Below are positions 34,640 through 43,200 of a DNA stretch of 64,000 nucleotides, piece after piece. Both the position numbers and the translations under genes were made by a program. The stretch spans positions 62,001-126,000 of the forward strand of contig JANSWZ010000008.1 of the NCBI GenBank assembly GCA_024743215.1. The letters run 5' to 3'. Positions within the stretch are counted from its first letter, which is position 1. The number at the start of each line of letters is the position of its first letter. The notes beneath the pieces were generated by a model. That model searched no databases. It was given only the letters and a program-made list of their open reading frames with translations, and was not told the origin of the DNA. This stretch comes from Alphaproteobacteria bacterium (GTDB taxonomy: Bacteria > Pseudomonadota > Alphaproteobacteria > Rhizobiales > GCA-2746425).

Positions 34640-34792
34640 ATCGAATTCCACACACTGCTGCAACGATATGGGCGGGAAACATTCCAATATATGTTGCTCG
34701 ACCAGAGTGATATTCCAGATGAAATTCTGAACAATATTGGCCTGACAGCGCCAAAAGCAAACCCGAAAGCTACTCGGACCCCTTGGCTATAG
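34640..34792 (+). pseudogene. Possible remnant of a protein gene downstream of the lysozyme
   Basis: After a TGA at 34637-34639 a 50-codon open frame (beginning IEFHTLLQRYGRETFQYML and ending ATRTPWL) looks protein-like, with balanced charged and hydrophobic residues and no start codon until its 18th residue. Another frame upstream (SDALSRQAKGAGPDFRISES) may be the earlier part of the same gene, broken by a frameshift. I do not recognise the family, and the last 23 bases overlap gpt. It could be chance. Confidence 0.25.
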
Positions 34793-35276
34793 GTGGTTGG
34801 AACGTGTAGCCCATGTCCCAAGGAAAATAAATCCAGGTGTCCTGCGACACTTCGGTCACAAATGTATCGATCAGCGGGCGCCCGGCGGGTTTGGCGTAAA
34901 CAGTAGCAAAATGTGCTTTTGGCAACATGTCTCGCACAATTTGGGCGGTTTTGCCGGTATCAGTCAGATCATCGACCACAAGCACACTGGAGCCATCACC
35001 AGCTTCCAGATCAATCACAGCCTGAGACACGCCTTTGAGAACCTGCAATTCTGACTGGTTCTTATAGTCGTGATAGGACGCGACACAGACAGTTTCGATC
35101 ATTCTTATTTCAAGCTCGCGGCAGATAATGGCTGCCGGAACCAATCCGCCACGGGTGATGCAGACAATGGCTTTCCATTCTCCTTTGGCCGCCAAACGCC
35201 ACGCCAAAGCGCGCGCGTCACGGTGAAACTGATCCCAGGAAACCGGGAATGCCTTGTCTGATTGCGGGCTACTCAT
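34770..35276 (-). CDS. gpt: Xanthine phosphoribosyltransferase
   Basis: Salvages xanthine and guanine to nucleotides using PRPP. The 168-residue protein has the PRPP-binding motif [14 protein letters not shown] and the N-terminal [19 protein letters not shown] typical of Gpt. It ends with WVPFPW-like IYFPWDMGY. It sits 12 bases downstream of the CinA-like gene on the same strand, so the two may share a transcript. Its 3' end abuts the lysozyme region. Confidence 0.93.
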   Translation of the reverse strand: MSSPQSDKAFPVSWDQFHRDARALAWRLAAKGEWKAIVCITRGGLVPAAIICRELEIRMIETVCVASYHDYKNQSELQVLKGVSQAVIDLEAGDGSSVLVVDDLTDTGKTAQIVRDMLPKAHFATVYAKPAGRPLIDTFVTEVSQDTWIYFPWDMGYTFQPPIAKGSE

Positions 35277-35288
35277 TGCTCAGGTCCT

Positions 35289-36032
35289 TCAGGCTTTGCT
35301 GGCGTGTATGCCAGCCAATATGGATTCAAGTTGTTGTGCTGCTTCCGCCAACAGGTCTGCATTGCGGCTGCGCAATACCAGGCTCGTTTGGAATTTGCCA
35401 TCACGTTGATAGGGGTAACTGCCGATCGACACATCGGGGAAAGCATCCTGCAGGGCAGACAGCGGCTGTGCCACGGCACCCTCCCCCATACCTGCCTCGA
35501 TTGTTTTAGAATGGATGACCTGACCGGCTTTAAGGCGCGGCACGACATCATCCATCATGGCCTGCATGATGGAAGGCACACCCGCCATCACGAAAACATT
35601 GCCGATGTTGAAACCAGGTGCCTTTGAAACCGGATTGGCGATCAGGTCTGCGCCTTCGGGAATGCGCGCCATGCGCAGACGCGCTTCAGTGAGGTCCGAC
35701 TTCTCATAACGCTCCAGCATCACGTTGACAGCGCGCTGGTCCACGTCAATTGGCACATCAAAGGCGGCGGCCACACTGTCCGCCGTTATGTCGTCATGGG
35801 TCGGGCCAATGCCGCCTGTGGTGAACACATAGGTGTAACGGGACCGCAAAGCATTAAGGGCTGCGACAATCTCTGCCTGCTCATCGGTGACAATCCGAAC
35901 CTCTTTCAGATCAATCCCGACTTCGGTCAATCGATCAGCAATATAGCCGACATTCTTGTCCTTGGTCCGGCCAGACAGAATTTCGTCGCCAATGACCAGC
36001 ACTGCGGCAGTGGAGATTTCGCTTTCGGCCAT
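35289..36032 (-). CDS. CinA-like competence/damage-inducible protein, MoCF-domain-only form
   Basis: A 247-residue protein comprising the MoaB/Mog-like MoCF domain of CinA (VLVIGDEILSGRTKDKNVGYIADRL, FTTGGIGPTHDDITADSVAAAF, VMAGVPSIMQAMM) without the C-terminal nicotinamide-nucleotide amidase domain. In full-length CinA this domain has been associated with ADP-ribose pyrophosphatase activity; function of the short alphaproteobacterial form is less clear. ATG 36032 begins MAESEISTAAVLVIGDE; the longer frame to 36062 is less likely. It is divergent from sfsA. Confidence 0.9.
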   Translation of the reverse strand: MAESEISTAAVLVIGDEILSGRTKDKNVGYIADRLTEVGIDLKEVRIVTDEQAEIVAALNALRSRYTYVFTTGGIGPTHDDITADSVAAAFDVPIDVDQRAVNVMLERYEKSDLTEARLRMARIPEGADLIANPVSKAPGFNIGNVFVMAGVPSIMQAMMDDVVPRLKAGQVIHSKTIEAGMGEGAVAQPLSALQDAFPDVSIGSYPYQRDGKFQTSLVLRSRNADLLAEAAQQLESILAGIHASKA

Positions 36033-36117
36033 ATGGGACCTGTTCCTTTGAGGCTTTGACAATTTGTGTTTGCGCTGTCTATCTCACACGCGAATAAGGA
36101 ACAAGGTATTGCAGCCC

Positions 36118-36828
36118 ATGAAATTTGACAGCCCGTTGATAGAAGGAACCTTGATCAAGCGCTACAAGCGGTTTTTGGCTGACATCAAGCTGGATGACGG
36201 TTCTGAAATCACCGCCCATTGCGCCAACCCGGGCGCCATGCTTGGCCTGAAAGAACCTGGCCAACGTGTTTGGCTGTCGAAGTCGGATAATCCCAAGCGC
36301 AAACTGGCATATTCCTGGGAATTGACCGAAGCGGACAACACCATCATCGGCATCAATACAGCGCGTCCCAATGCGCTTGTCGAGGAGGCCATCAACAATG
36401 GCACCATTGCTGAATTGCAAAACTACGAGACTCTGCGGCGTGAAGTGAAATACGGCAAGAACAGCCGCATCGACATATTGCTGTCTGACGAGCAAAAGCC
36501 GGATTGCTATGTTGAAATCAAGAATGTTCATATGCTGCGCACTGAGCGGCTTTATGAATTCCCGGATTCCGTTACTGCCCGCGGCGCAAAACATCTGGTG
36601 GAAATGACGGATATGGTGGCCGAGGGGCATCGCGCAGTCATGGTCTATCTGATTCAGCGGGATGACGGTGATCGGTTGCGCTTTGCTGCGGAAATAGACC
36701 CAAATTACGCAAATGCGCTGGCAAACGCATGTAAGGCAGGTGTCGAAGCCATTGCCTATGTCTGCAAGCTGACACCGGAGGGTATTGAAGCCTATCGATC
36801 AGTGCCGGTAGAGATACCGAAGGGTTGA
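36118..36828 (+). CDS. sfsA: SfsA family DNA-binding protein / putative nuclease
   Basis: A 236-residue SfsA protein, named for sugar-fermentation stimulation in E. coli and structurally related to DNA-binding and nuclease folds; the true role is unsettled. Conserved regions are the opening KFDSPLIEGTLIKRYKRFLADIKL, HCANPGAMLGL, SRIDILL and CYVEIKNVHM (nuclease-like D, E-x-K residues). ATG at 36118 gives the family's usual MKF start; the frame is open upstream to 36064 but that extension is not conserved. map follows on the same strand. Confidence 0.95.
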   Translation: MKFDSPLIEGTLIKRYKRFLADIKLDDGSEITAHCANPGAMLGLKEPGQRVWLSKSDNPKRKLAYSWELTEADNTIIGINTARPNALVEEAINNGTIAELQNYETLRREVKYGKNSRIDILLSDEQKPDCYVEIKNVHMLRTERLYEFPDSVTARGAKHLVEMTDMVAEGHRAVMVYLIQRDDGDRLRFAAEIDPNYANALANACKAGVEAIAYVCKLTPEGIEAYRSVPVEIPKG

Positions 36829-36943
36829 TTCTCGACTGATTCATGCACATTTCAGAACTCATCACACAATTCGAATTTTGCAGCCATGGCGATTTTATGC
36901 CATGGAACAGCCAACAAGCTTGAGACGAAGGCAGAGCGACGCC

Positions 36944-37768
36944 ATGACGACTTATGTAAATGCCAATGAGGTGCCCATGCGCAAAAGCGGACAGATCCGC
37001 CTTTATGATGAAGACGGCTTTGCCGGCATGCGCGCCGCAGGCCAACTGACAGCACAATGTCTTGATCTTGTTGGCGATCTGGTAAAACCCGGTGTCACCA
37101 CACAAGAACTGGATGATTTCATCTTTCAGTTCGCGCTGGATAATAATTCTGTCGCCGCCACGCTGAATTATCGCGGCTACACCCATTCAAGCTGCATATC
37201 GCTCAATCATGTGGTCTGCCACGGCATTCCGGGTGGCAAAGCCCTGAAAGATGGGGATATTCTCAACATCGACGTCACACTGATCGTGGATGGTTGGCAT
37301 GGTGACTCAAGCCGGATGTATGTGGCTGGAAACACCAAACGAGCCGCAGAGCGTTTGATAGATGTCACCTATGAATCCCTCATGCGTGGGATTTCGGCCA
37401 CGGTGCCGGGCAACACCACGGGCGATATTGGCCATGCCATTCAGGCCTATGCCGAAGCACAGCGCTGCACGGTCGTTCGCGACTTCTGCGGCCACGGCCT
37501 GGGACAATTGTTCCATGATGAGCCGAACATTCTGCATTATGGCCGCCGTGGCGAAGGCGTGGAATTGCGCCCCGGCATGTTCTTCACCATCGAGCCGATG
37601 ATCAATTTGGGTCGCCCTCATGTAAAAGTCCTGTCCGATGGCTGGACCGCGGTTACGCGGGATCGATCTCTGAGCGCCCAGTTTGAACATTCAGTGGGTG
37701 TGACAGAAAGCGGCTGTGAAATCTTCACCACATCACTTTCAGGTCTTCACAAGCCTAACTTCGCATAG
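36944..37768 (+). CDS. map: Methionine aminopeptidase, type I
   Basis: Removes the initiator methionine from nascent proteins. The 274-residue protein has all five metal ligands in order: NIDVT (Asp), WHGDSSRM (Asp), FCGHGLG (His), FTIEPMI (Glu) and QFEHSVGV (Glu), plus the substrate His in HSSCISLNHVVCHG. I prefer ATG 36944 (MTTYVNANEVPMRKSG); ATG 36902 would add 14 residues. radC starts 12 bases downstream and is probably co-transcribed. Confidence 0.96.
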   Translation: MTTYVNANEVPMRKSGQIRLYDEDGFAGMRAAGQLTAQCLDLVGDLVKPGVTTQELDDFIFQFALDNNSVAATLNYRGYTHSSCISLNHVVCHGIPGGKALKDGDILNIDVTLIVDGWHGDSSRMYVAGNTKRAAERLIDVTYESLMRGISATVPGNTTGDIGHAIQAYAEAQRCTVVRDFCGHGLGQLFHDEPNILHYGRRGEGVELRPGMFFTIEPMINLGRPHVKVLSDGWTAVTRDRSLSAQFEHSVGVTESGCEIFTTSLSGLHKPNFA

Positions 37769-37780
37769 CAAAGTGACGGC

Positions 37781-38500
37781 ATGAACCAGCCGTCAGATAC
37801 TCCTGCACAAAGCAGTGGAACACCTGCAAAAGCGCGTCATGCAGGCCATCGCGACCGTTTGCGTGCCCGCTTCCGCGAGGCAGGTCCCGATGCACTGGCG
37901 GATTATGAAATACTGGAACTGCTGCTGTTCCGCTCTCTGCCCCGCCGCGACACCAAGCCGATTGCCAAAGACCTGTTGGCGGCATTTGGTTCGCTCGCCG
38001 GTGTGTTTGGTGCCACGGAAAAAAGATTGACCGAAATCGACGGCATTGGAGCAAGTGTTGCCAACGATTTGAAGGTGTTTCACACCCTCGCAACGCGGCT
38101 TGGAAAACACGCATTGCAGCAAAAGCCGCTGCTGTCTTCATGGAATGCGGTGCTGGACTATTGCCGCACTGCAATGGCTCACGAGGAACGCGAACAGTTC
38201 AGGGTTTTGTTTCTCGACAAGAAAAATCATTTGATCGCGGATGAAGTCCAGCAACAGGGAACCGTAGACCATACGCCGGTCTACCCCCGAGAAGTGGTCA
38301 AACGCGCTCTGGAACTCTCGGCCACGGCGCTGATCCTGGTGCACAATCACCCCTCAGGTGATCCGGCCCCATCACAGGCCGATATTGAAATGACGGCCAA
38401 AATTGCAGAAATCCTGACGCCGCTTAACATCCTCATGCATGATCATATCATCATCGGCAAACACGGCCATGCCAGCTTCAAAGCATTGAACCTGCTATAA
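37781..38500 (+). CDS. radC: RadC family JAB/MPN-domain protein
   Basis: A 239-residue protein with an N-terminal helix-hairpin-helix region (about 60-100: [16 protein letters not shown]) and a C-terminal RadC/JAMM domain whose metal motif is [19 protein letters not shown]. RadC was once linked to DNA repair, but its biochemical role remains unclear. Gene position after map is common in alphaproteobacteria. It converges with the photolyase gene 9 bases away. Confidence 0.95.
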   Translation: MNQPSDTPAQSSGTPAKARHAGHRDRLRARFREAGPDALADYEILELLLFRSLPRRDTKPIAKDLLAAFGSLAGVFGATEKRLTEIDGIGASVANDLKVFHTLATRLGKHALQQKPLLSSWNAVLDYCRTAMAHEEREQFRVLFLDKKNHLIADEVQQQGTVDHTPVYPREVVKRALELSATALILVHNHPSGDPAPSQADIEMTAKIAEILTPLNILMHDHIIIGKHGHASFKALNLL

Positions 38501-38509
38501 TTTGACCCG

Positions 38510-40036
38510 CTACGCACCGGTCCTTGCAAAGAAAGCAGCGGCATCAGCCTCGATCTGACTGCGCTTGTCATCTTCCATCTTGCCCAACGTGGCATACATC
38601 ATAGCCATACGGCGGTTACCCTTCAGCTGCGCTTGATTCTCCATCAGAAAATTCCAGTACAAATAATTGAAAGGACAGGCCTTTTCTCCATTCTTGATCG
38701 ACGGACTGAACGCACAGTTCTTGCAATAGTCGCTCATTTTGTTGATGTAGGAGCCCGAGGCCGCATAGGGTTTGGACCCAAGCAATCCACCATCGGCAAA
38801 CATCACCATGCCATGAGTATTTGGCAGCTGTACCCACTCATAGGCATCCGCATAGACCGCCAGATACCATTCATTGATCTGCGCTGGTTCGACACCATAT
38901 AGCAGGGCAAAGTTTCCGGTGACCATGAGCCGTTGGATGTGGTGTGCGTAAGCATGGTCACGTGTCTCTTCCACCACTTGGCGCACACAGTTCATATCGG
39001 TGTCTGCAGACCAGTAGAATTCCGGTAGATCACGTGTTGCATTAAGAAAATTCGTCTGCGCGTAGTCCGGCATTTTCAGCCAGTAAATGCCGCGCACATA
39101 TTCGCGCCAGCCAATAATCTGCCGAATAAAGCCCTCCACAGCGTTCAATGGTGCTTCGCCAGCATGGTAGGCTTTTTCAGCACGCTCGCATATTTCCATC
39201 GGCAGCAGCAGACCGGCATTGAGCGCAGGTGCAATCAACGCATGAAACAAGGTCGGCTCCCCCTGTTTCATTGCATCCTGAAAGTCGCCATAAAGCGGCA
39301 ATCGCTCATCTATGAAGCGATCAAGCCCCCGCAATGCCTGTGTTCGTGTAACCGGAAGGGAAAAACCTTCAAGCCTTCCAAAATGATCCGCGAACCGATC
39401 AGCCACCAGTGCCAGCACATCTTTCGTAATGTCATCTGTCTGCGGATTGTAGGGTGCGGGAAATTCAATATCTTTCGGCAGGCTCTTGCGGTTTTCCTTG
39501 TCAAAGTTCCACTGACCGCCAATCGGGTCATCCCCTTCCATCAAAAAACCGGTTTTGCGCCGCATCTGCCGATAGAAATACTCCATCCGCAATTCCTTGC
39601 GTCCATCTGCCCAGGTATGAAACTCGTTGTGTGAACAGATAAAGCGGTCATCATCGCGGATTTCAACATCGACCCCTAGCTCAGTTTCCCAGTTTCTCAT
39701 CGCTTCCAGAACCCGGAACTCGCCAGGTTCAGTCACAACCACTTTGGAAACACCAAGTTCGTCCACAGCTCGGCCCAACTCAGAACGGAACGACCCCGCA
39801 TTCTTGTCATCATCCAGTTTTGTGTAACGGACCGTAAATCCCCGACCCTCAAGTTCACTGGCAAAGTGCCTCATGGCGGAAAACAGAAATGCAATTTTCT
39901 GCTTGTGATGGGCAACATAGTCAGTCTCTTCAACGACTTCACACATGAGAATAATGTCACTTTGCGGATCGGCGTCACGCAAGCTGGAAAGTGAGGGCGT
40001 CAGTTGATCGCCCAGTACAAAACGTAGAACAGCCAT
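38510..40036 (-). CDS. Iron-sulfur bacterial cryptochrome/photolyase (FeS-BCP, PhrB type)
   Basis: A 508-residue flavoprotein of the deoxyribodipyrimidine photolyase-related group, which repairs (6-4) photoproducts in Agrobacterium PhrB. The antenna-binding Rossmann domain is at the N terminus ([18 protein letters not shown]). The C-terminal catalytic domain holds the four 4Fe-4S cysteines C350, C438, C441 and C454 ([19 protein letters not shown]), at the same positions as I recall for PhrB. A blue-light repair or sensing role is inferred. The DUF2256 gene, which often accompanies this family, is divergent from it. Confidence 0.94.
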   Translation of the reverse strand: MAVLRFVLGDQLTPSLSSLRDADPQSDIILMCEVVEETDYVAHHKQKIAFLFSAMRHFASELEGRGFTVRYTKLDDDKNAGSFRSELGRAVDELGVSKVVVTEPGEFRVLEAMRNWETELGVDVEIRDDDRFICSHNEFHTWADGRKELRMEYFYRQMRRKTGFLMEGDDPIGGQWNFDKENRKSLPKDIEFPAPYNPQTDDITKDVLALVADRFADHFGRLEGFSLPVTRTQALRGLDRFIDERLPLYGDFQDAMKQGEPTLFHALIAPALNAGLLLPMEICERAEKAYHAGEAPLNAVEGFIRQIIGWREYVRGIYWLKMPDYAQTNFLNATRDLPEFYWSADTDMNCVRQVVEETRDHAYAHHIQRLMVTGNFALLYGVEPAQINEWYLAVYADAYEWVQLPNTHGMVMFADGGLLGSKPYAASGSYINKMSDYCKNCAFSPSIKNGEKACPFNYLYWNFLMENQAQLKGNRRMAMMYATLGKMEDDKRSQIEADAAAFFARTGA

Positions 40037-40107
40037 GGGCGAATCTTTTCCCTTTTGAAGTCACTGACCTATTTAGGGTCAGAAGTTCAAAAGGAAACGG
40101 ACATCCC

Positions 40108-40272
40108 TTGGCAAAACAAATTCGAAAAGCCGATCTGCCCCAAAAAGACTGCGTTCATTGCGGCCGCCCGTTTCAATGGCGCAAAAAATGGGCAAGAAGC
40201 TGGCTGGACGTGCGCTATTGTTCTGACGCCTGCCGCCGCAAAACGAAGGAATTACAGGCGTTGAAAAATTGA
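40108..40272 (+). CDS. DUF2256 small zinc-ribbon-like protein
   Basis: A 54-residue basic protein with the DUF2256 pattern [30 protein letters not shown], giving four cysteines (CxxC and CSDAC) likely to bind zinc. Its genes often lie beside FeS-type photolyases, as here, but the function is unknown. The TTG start at 40108 follows AAGGAAA at workable distance and gives the usual [13 protein letters not shown] opening; the longer frame runs into the photolyase promoter region. Confidence 0.85.
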   Translation: MAKQIRKADLPQKDCVHCGRPFQWRKKWARSWLDVRYCSDACRRKTKELQALKN

Positions 40273-40303
40273 CGGAACCGTATTATGTTTATGACGGAAC
40301 CGT
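40261..40303 (+). promoter_or_regulatory. Promoter with duplicated 12-bp operator upstream of the RES-Xre operon
   Basis: TGACGGAACCGT occurs twice, at 40270-40281 and 40292-40303, a 22-base period (two helical turns). Each copy contains the short dyad ACGG-AA-CCGT. A -35-like TTGAAA (40261-40266) and a -10-like TATGTT (40284-40289), 17 bases apart, place the -10 between the repeats. The arrangement suits autorepression by the antitoxin or toxin-antitoxin complex. The -35 overlaps the end of DUF2256. Promoter strength is unverified. Confidence 0.65.
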
Positions 40304-40312
40304 TAGGAGTTC

Positions 40313-40846
40313 ATGATGCCCGCTGATACTCAAGTACAAAAAAAGACCAAATCAAAGGATCAGTCATCGGCTGCACTGACGCATGGCGGCAAGCGCAAGA
40401 TGGTCAAACATGCCACCAGCAATGCGGACGCCCTGCCGCCTCATGGTGAAAATGTTGTGTCTCTAATTTTGACGGACAGCATCGAGGCGAATGTCAATCT
40501 TGGGCAGGCCATTCGAAACGGCGTTTCCAAATCCATCATTGAAGAGCGCCCTGCCCTTATCAAGAGCATGGTGGAAGGCGGCGTGCTGCCGCGCTCAACG
40601 GTGGAAGACGCAAAGAAGAGCCAGAAGAATACGCTCTCACCGACAAACTCTGAACGCATTGTCAGAGTGCTACGCATGCGCAATCAGGCTTCTGAGGCAT
40701 TGGGGGAAAATCGGGCAGATAGATGGATGGACAAGCCCAACAGAAATTTTGGCGGCAACTCGGCCATTCAAATGGCCAAGACCGAAGCTGGCGCCCGTGC
40801 CGTTGAGCAGTTTCTGCTGCAATTATCGCACGGATTTAACGCTTGA
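40313..40846 (+). CDS. Xre/MbcA/ParS-type antitoxin of a RES toxin-antitoxin system
   Basis: The antitoxin partner of the RES toxin that follows. Of 177 residues, about 113-177 form the DUF2384 toxin-binding domain: NSERIVRVLRMRNQASEALGENRADRWMDKPNRNFGGNSAIQMAKTEAGARAVEQFLLQLSHG. The middle (about 60-110) is the Xre-like helix-turn-helix part expected to bind DNA, and the first 45 residues are basic and low complexity. ATG 40313 (or 40316, two in a row) has AGGAG just upstream. It overlaps the toxin start by 4 bases (TTGA). It probably represses its own promoter through the repeats upstream. Confidence 0.9.
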   Translation: MMPADTQVQKKTKSKDQSSAALTHGGKRKMVKHATSNADALPPHGENVVSLILTDSIEANVNLGQAIRNGVSKSIIEERPALIKSMVEGGVLPRSTVEDAKKSQKNTLSPTNSERIVRVLRMRNQASEALGENRADRWMDKPNRNFGGNSAIQMAKTEAGARAVEQFLLQLSHGFNA

Positions 40847-41295
40847 TCGTCTGGCGCATCGCCAACAAGAAATTCAAGACGCTCAGCGGCGTAGGTGGCC
40901 TGTATGCAGGAGGACGATGGCACAAACAGGGAAGCCCGGTGGTGTACACGGCCGAGCATCCGGCCCTGTCAGCCATGGAAGTCCTCGTTCATATGAATAT
41001 GGAAATGGATGATCTACCGGATTACGTGCTTTTGGAAATTCTCATACCTGATGATCTCTCCATGGAGACATTTGAGGTAGACCCCTCCGATTCACAGATG
41101 TGTCTGGAACACGGAAATTCCTGGTTGAGCCGTGGCGAGGATGCGGTTGCAAAAGCGCCTTCGGTTCTTATGCCAAAAAGCCACAATTACCTTCTCAATC
41201 CACAGCACGAAGACGCAACACGCATAGCGATCCAGGGTGAGCAACCCTTTGTATTCGATGGTCGCCTCACACCTGCTATTGGATCGCTGGATTAG
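40843..41295 (+). CDS. RES-domain toxin (predicted NAD+-degrading)
   Basis: RES toxins deplete NAD+ or use it for ADP-ribosylation; characterised relatives include MbcT and ParT. The 150-residue protein has the family's conserved residues in order: R25-W26 (GGRWH), Y35 (VVYTAEHPALSAMEVLVH), E46 and the C-terminal SVLMPKSHNYLLNPQHEDATRI. The active site appears complete, so it should be functional and held in check by the preceding antitoxin. The TTG start overlaps the antitoxin stop (TTGA), allowing coupled translation. Confidence 0.92.
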   Translation: MIVWRIANKKFKTLSGVGGLYAGGRWHKQGSPVVYTAEHPALSAMEVLVHMNMEMDDLPDYVLLEILIPDDLSMETFEVDPSDSQMCLEHGNSWLSRGEDAVAKAPSVLMPKSHNYLLNPQHEDATRIAIQGEQPFVFDGRLTPAIGSLD

Positions 41296-41303
41296 GCCTT
41301 AGG

Positions 41304-41459
41304 TCAGTAGTTCGTGAATTTTCCGGAATCAATTTCACGCTGGCGCCGTTCCAGATCGTAGATCGAAACGGAAGCATTGAGGTAAGTGCGAGCTGCAGAT
41401 TGACTGTCGAAGGGGCGAAACATTGCGCCAATTCGGGAGATTGATGATTTAAATGACAT
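41304..41459 (-). CDS. Small DUF3563-like protein
   Basis: A 51-residue protein beginning MSFKSSISRIGAMFRPF and ending ERRQREIDSGKFTNY. The middle YLNASVSIYDLERRQREID matches the DUF3563 pattern, a small proteobacterial family of unknown function. ATG at 41459 has GAAAGGAA 6-11 bases upstream. It has no signal peptide or membrane segment. It is convergent with the RES toxin gene 9 bases away; a link with the toxin-antitoxin system is possible but unsupported. Confidence 0.7.
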   Translation of the reverse strand: MSFKSSISRIGAMFRPFDSQSAARTYLNASVSIYDLERRQREIDSGKFTNY

Positions 41460-41562
41460 GGTTGAGTTCCTTTCATTCCCTATATAGGGAACTGCAGGAC
41501 GAACAGATGTGCAAACTTTGCATGGATGCTATGTGCAATCGAGGTGACGTGCGCGGGTTCAG

Positions 41563-43200
41563 CTAATCGACAAACCGCCCACCCGCTTCTTTCATCTGTT
41601 CCGGCGTGTCCAGATCGAATGACACTGCACGGCCAATCTCAACCTCATGAACAAATTCAGCATATTCGCCAATGAGATGACGCGCGCCCGTATCCCCTTG
41701 TATACCGGTCAAAGCATCCAGAAACCGGGCCGACCAAAGCACAGGATTTCCGCGTTTTCCGGCATCCGTTGGCACAATGATGTGCCGCCCTTCCTCTGGG
41801 TCAAAAGCAGCGGCGAGCTGTTTTACAATGTCTTGTGAGATGTGAGGCATGTCGCCCAACAGCACCAGCACAGCGTCTGGCCGGATTTTACGCGCCGCCA
41901 GCGCCTGTATACCGGTTCGCAAGGACGTTGAGAGACCCTGATCGAATTCAGGATTGAACAGGATTTCCGCTGTCACCCCCTCAAGCGCGGTAACAACTTG
42001 CTCAGGCTGTGCCCCGGTAACGACCGTCAGATCCTCCCCCAACGCCGCGATAGCAGCCTCTGCCACATGGCGTACAAGTGGCTTGCCATCCACTTCCGCA
42101 ATCAGCTTGTTGTTGGGGCCCATGCGCTTGCTCTGACCTGCTGCCAACAGCAAAGCGGCTATCTTTGGCGGCTTGTTCATCGGCACAGTCTCCAATTGGC
42201 GCGGTTGAGGCCGGCTGACGATCTCCATCAACAATCCACCGACGCCCATTGCTGCTATGTCTGATGCGCGCACCGGTATACCGGCCAGAATGCGGTTCAG
42301 CACCCAATCAAACCCGTTCTCGACAGGTGAGCGTGCGCAACCAGGCGCGCCAATCACTGGCGTGCCTTCAAAGTCACCAAGAAACAGCAGATTGCCCGGA
42401 TCGACCGGCATACCCACATAATCAACCGAGCCACCGGCAAGACGCAGCGCCTGTGGCAAGACATCCTCTGCATCAATCATGGCTGATGCGCCAAACAGCA
42501 AGATCAGATCACAGTCCTGATCCGCCAGAGATCTGATGGCTTCCGATACTGCCCCGACGTCATGAGCTGTCCGAACCTCATCCGCCAGAAAAGACCCACT
42601 TGGCTGCAATCGCGCTTCAAGAACTTTGCGGGTTTTATCCAGAACACTGTCTTTCAGTGTCGGCAGACGCGTGGCAACCAGTCCTACTTTAGCGCCTCGA
42701 AACGCCGTCACAGCCAAAGCATTGCTGGCTGCGACATCAAGACAGGCTTTCAAAGACCCACCAGAAACTGCAAAGGGAATAATCTTCACCGTACCCACCA
42801 TACGCCCCGCTTCGACCGCTGTGTAAGGTGGCAGGGTGGCGACGGTCAGCGATGGATCAAGACCATTGATCTGATTGACCAAGTCAACATTGGGAACAAA
42901 CAGGCCGGCCTTCGTTGCAAACAGATTGGCCCGACCCGTAAAGGGCATGTCCACACGCATGTGATCGCCGCACACCGCCTTTGCCAGAGCATGAGCAGCT
43001 TCGTCTTCATGAACATCGTCAGCATCCAGTTTTGCAACTGTCACGCTGGCATGATTCCTGGCAGTTAATGCACCAATATCAGCTTCCGTCAGCAAGCGGC
43101 CCTTCTTCAGGCGCACAGGCTTGCCATTCAGCTCGCCATCCATGGAATGAGCCAGCAAAGTGCCCAAGGCATCCGAAGGAGAAAGGTCAATCAGCTTCAA
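41563..43200 (-). CDS. MoeA/MoaB-like domain fused to a MobA-like nucleotidyltransferase (molybdenum cofactor maturation)
   Basis: A 545-residue two-domain protein. Residues 1-335 resemble the molybdopterin-binding MoCF fold (with YTAVEAGRMVGTVKIIPFAVS and DLILLFGASAMIDAEDVLP). Residues 341-545 are a GT-A-type nucleotidyltransferase (LLLAAGQSKRMGPNNKLIAEVDGKPLV, VLLGDMPHIS) like MocA/MobA, which attach CMP or GMP to the molybdenum cofactor. It lies at the end of the CoxD-CoxE-XdhC cassette and overlaps the XdhC gene by 4 bases. Cytidylylation for a Mo-hydroxylase is the likely role. Confidence 0.87.
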   Translation of the reverse strand: MKLIDLSPSDALGTLLAHSMDGELNGKPVRLKKGRLLTEADIGALTARNHASVTVAKLDADDVHEDEAAHALAKAVCGDHMRVDMPFTGRANLFATKAGLFVPNVDLVNQINGLDPSLTVATLPPYTAVEAGRMVGTVKIIPFAVSGGSLKACLDVAASNALAVTAFRGAKVGLVATRLPTLKDSVLDKTRKVLEARLQPSGSFLADEVRTAHDVGAVSEAIRSLADQDCDLILLFGASAMIDAEDVLPQALRLAGGSVDYVGMPVDPGNLLFLGDFEGTPVIGAPGCARSPVENGFDWVLNRILAGIPVRASDIAAMGVGGLLMEIVSRPQPRQLETVPMNKPPKIAALLLAAGQSKRMGPNNKLIAEVDGKPLVRHVAEAAIAALGEDLTVVTGAQPEQVVTALEGVTAEILFNPEFDQGLSTSLRTGIQALAARKIRPDAVLVLLGDMPHISQDIVKQLAAAFDPEEGRHIIVPTDAGKRGNPVLWSARFLDALTGIQGDTGARHLIGEYAEFVHEVEIGRAVSFDLDTPEQMKEAGGRFVD

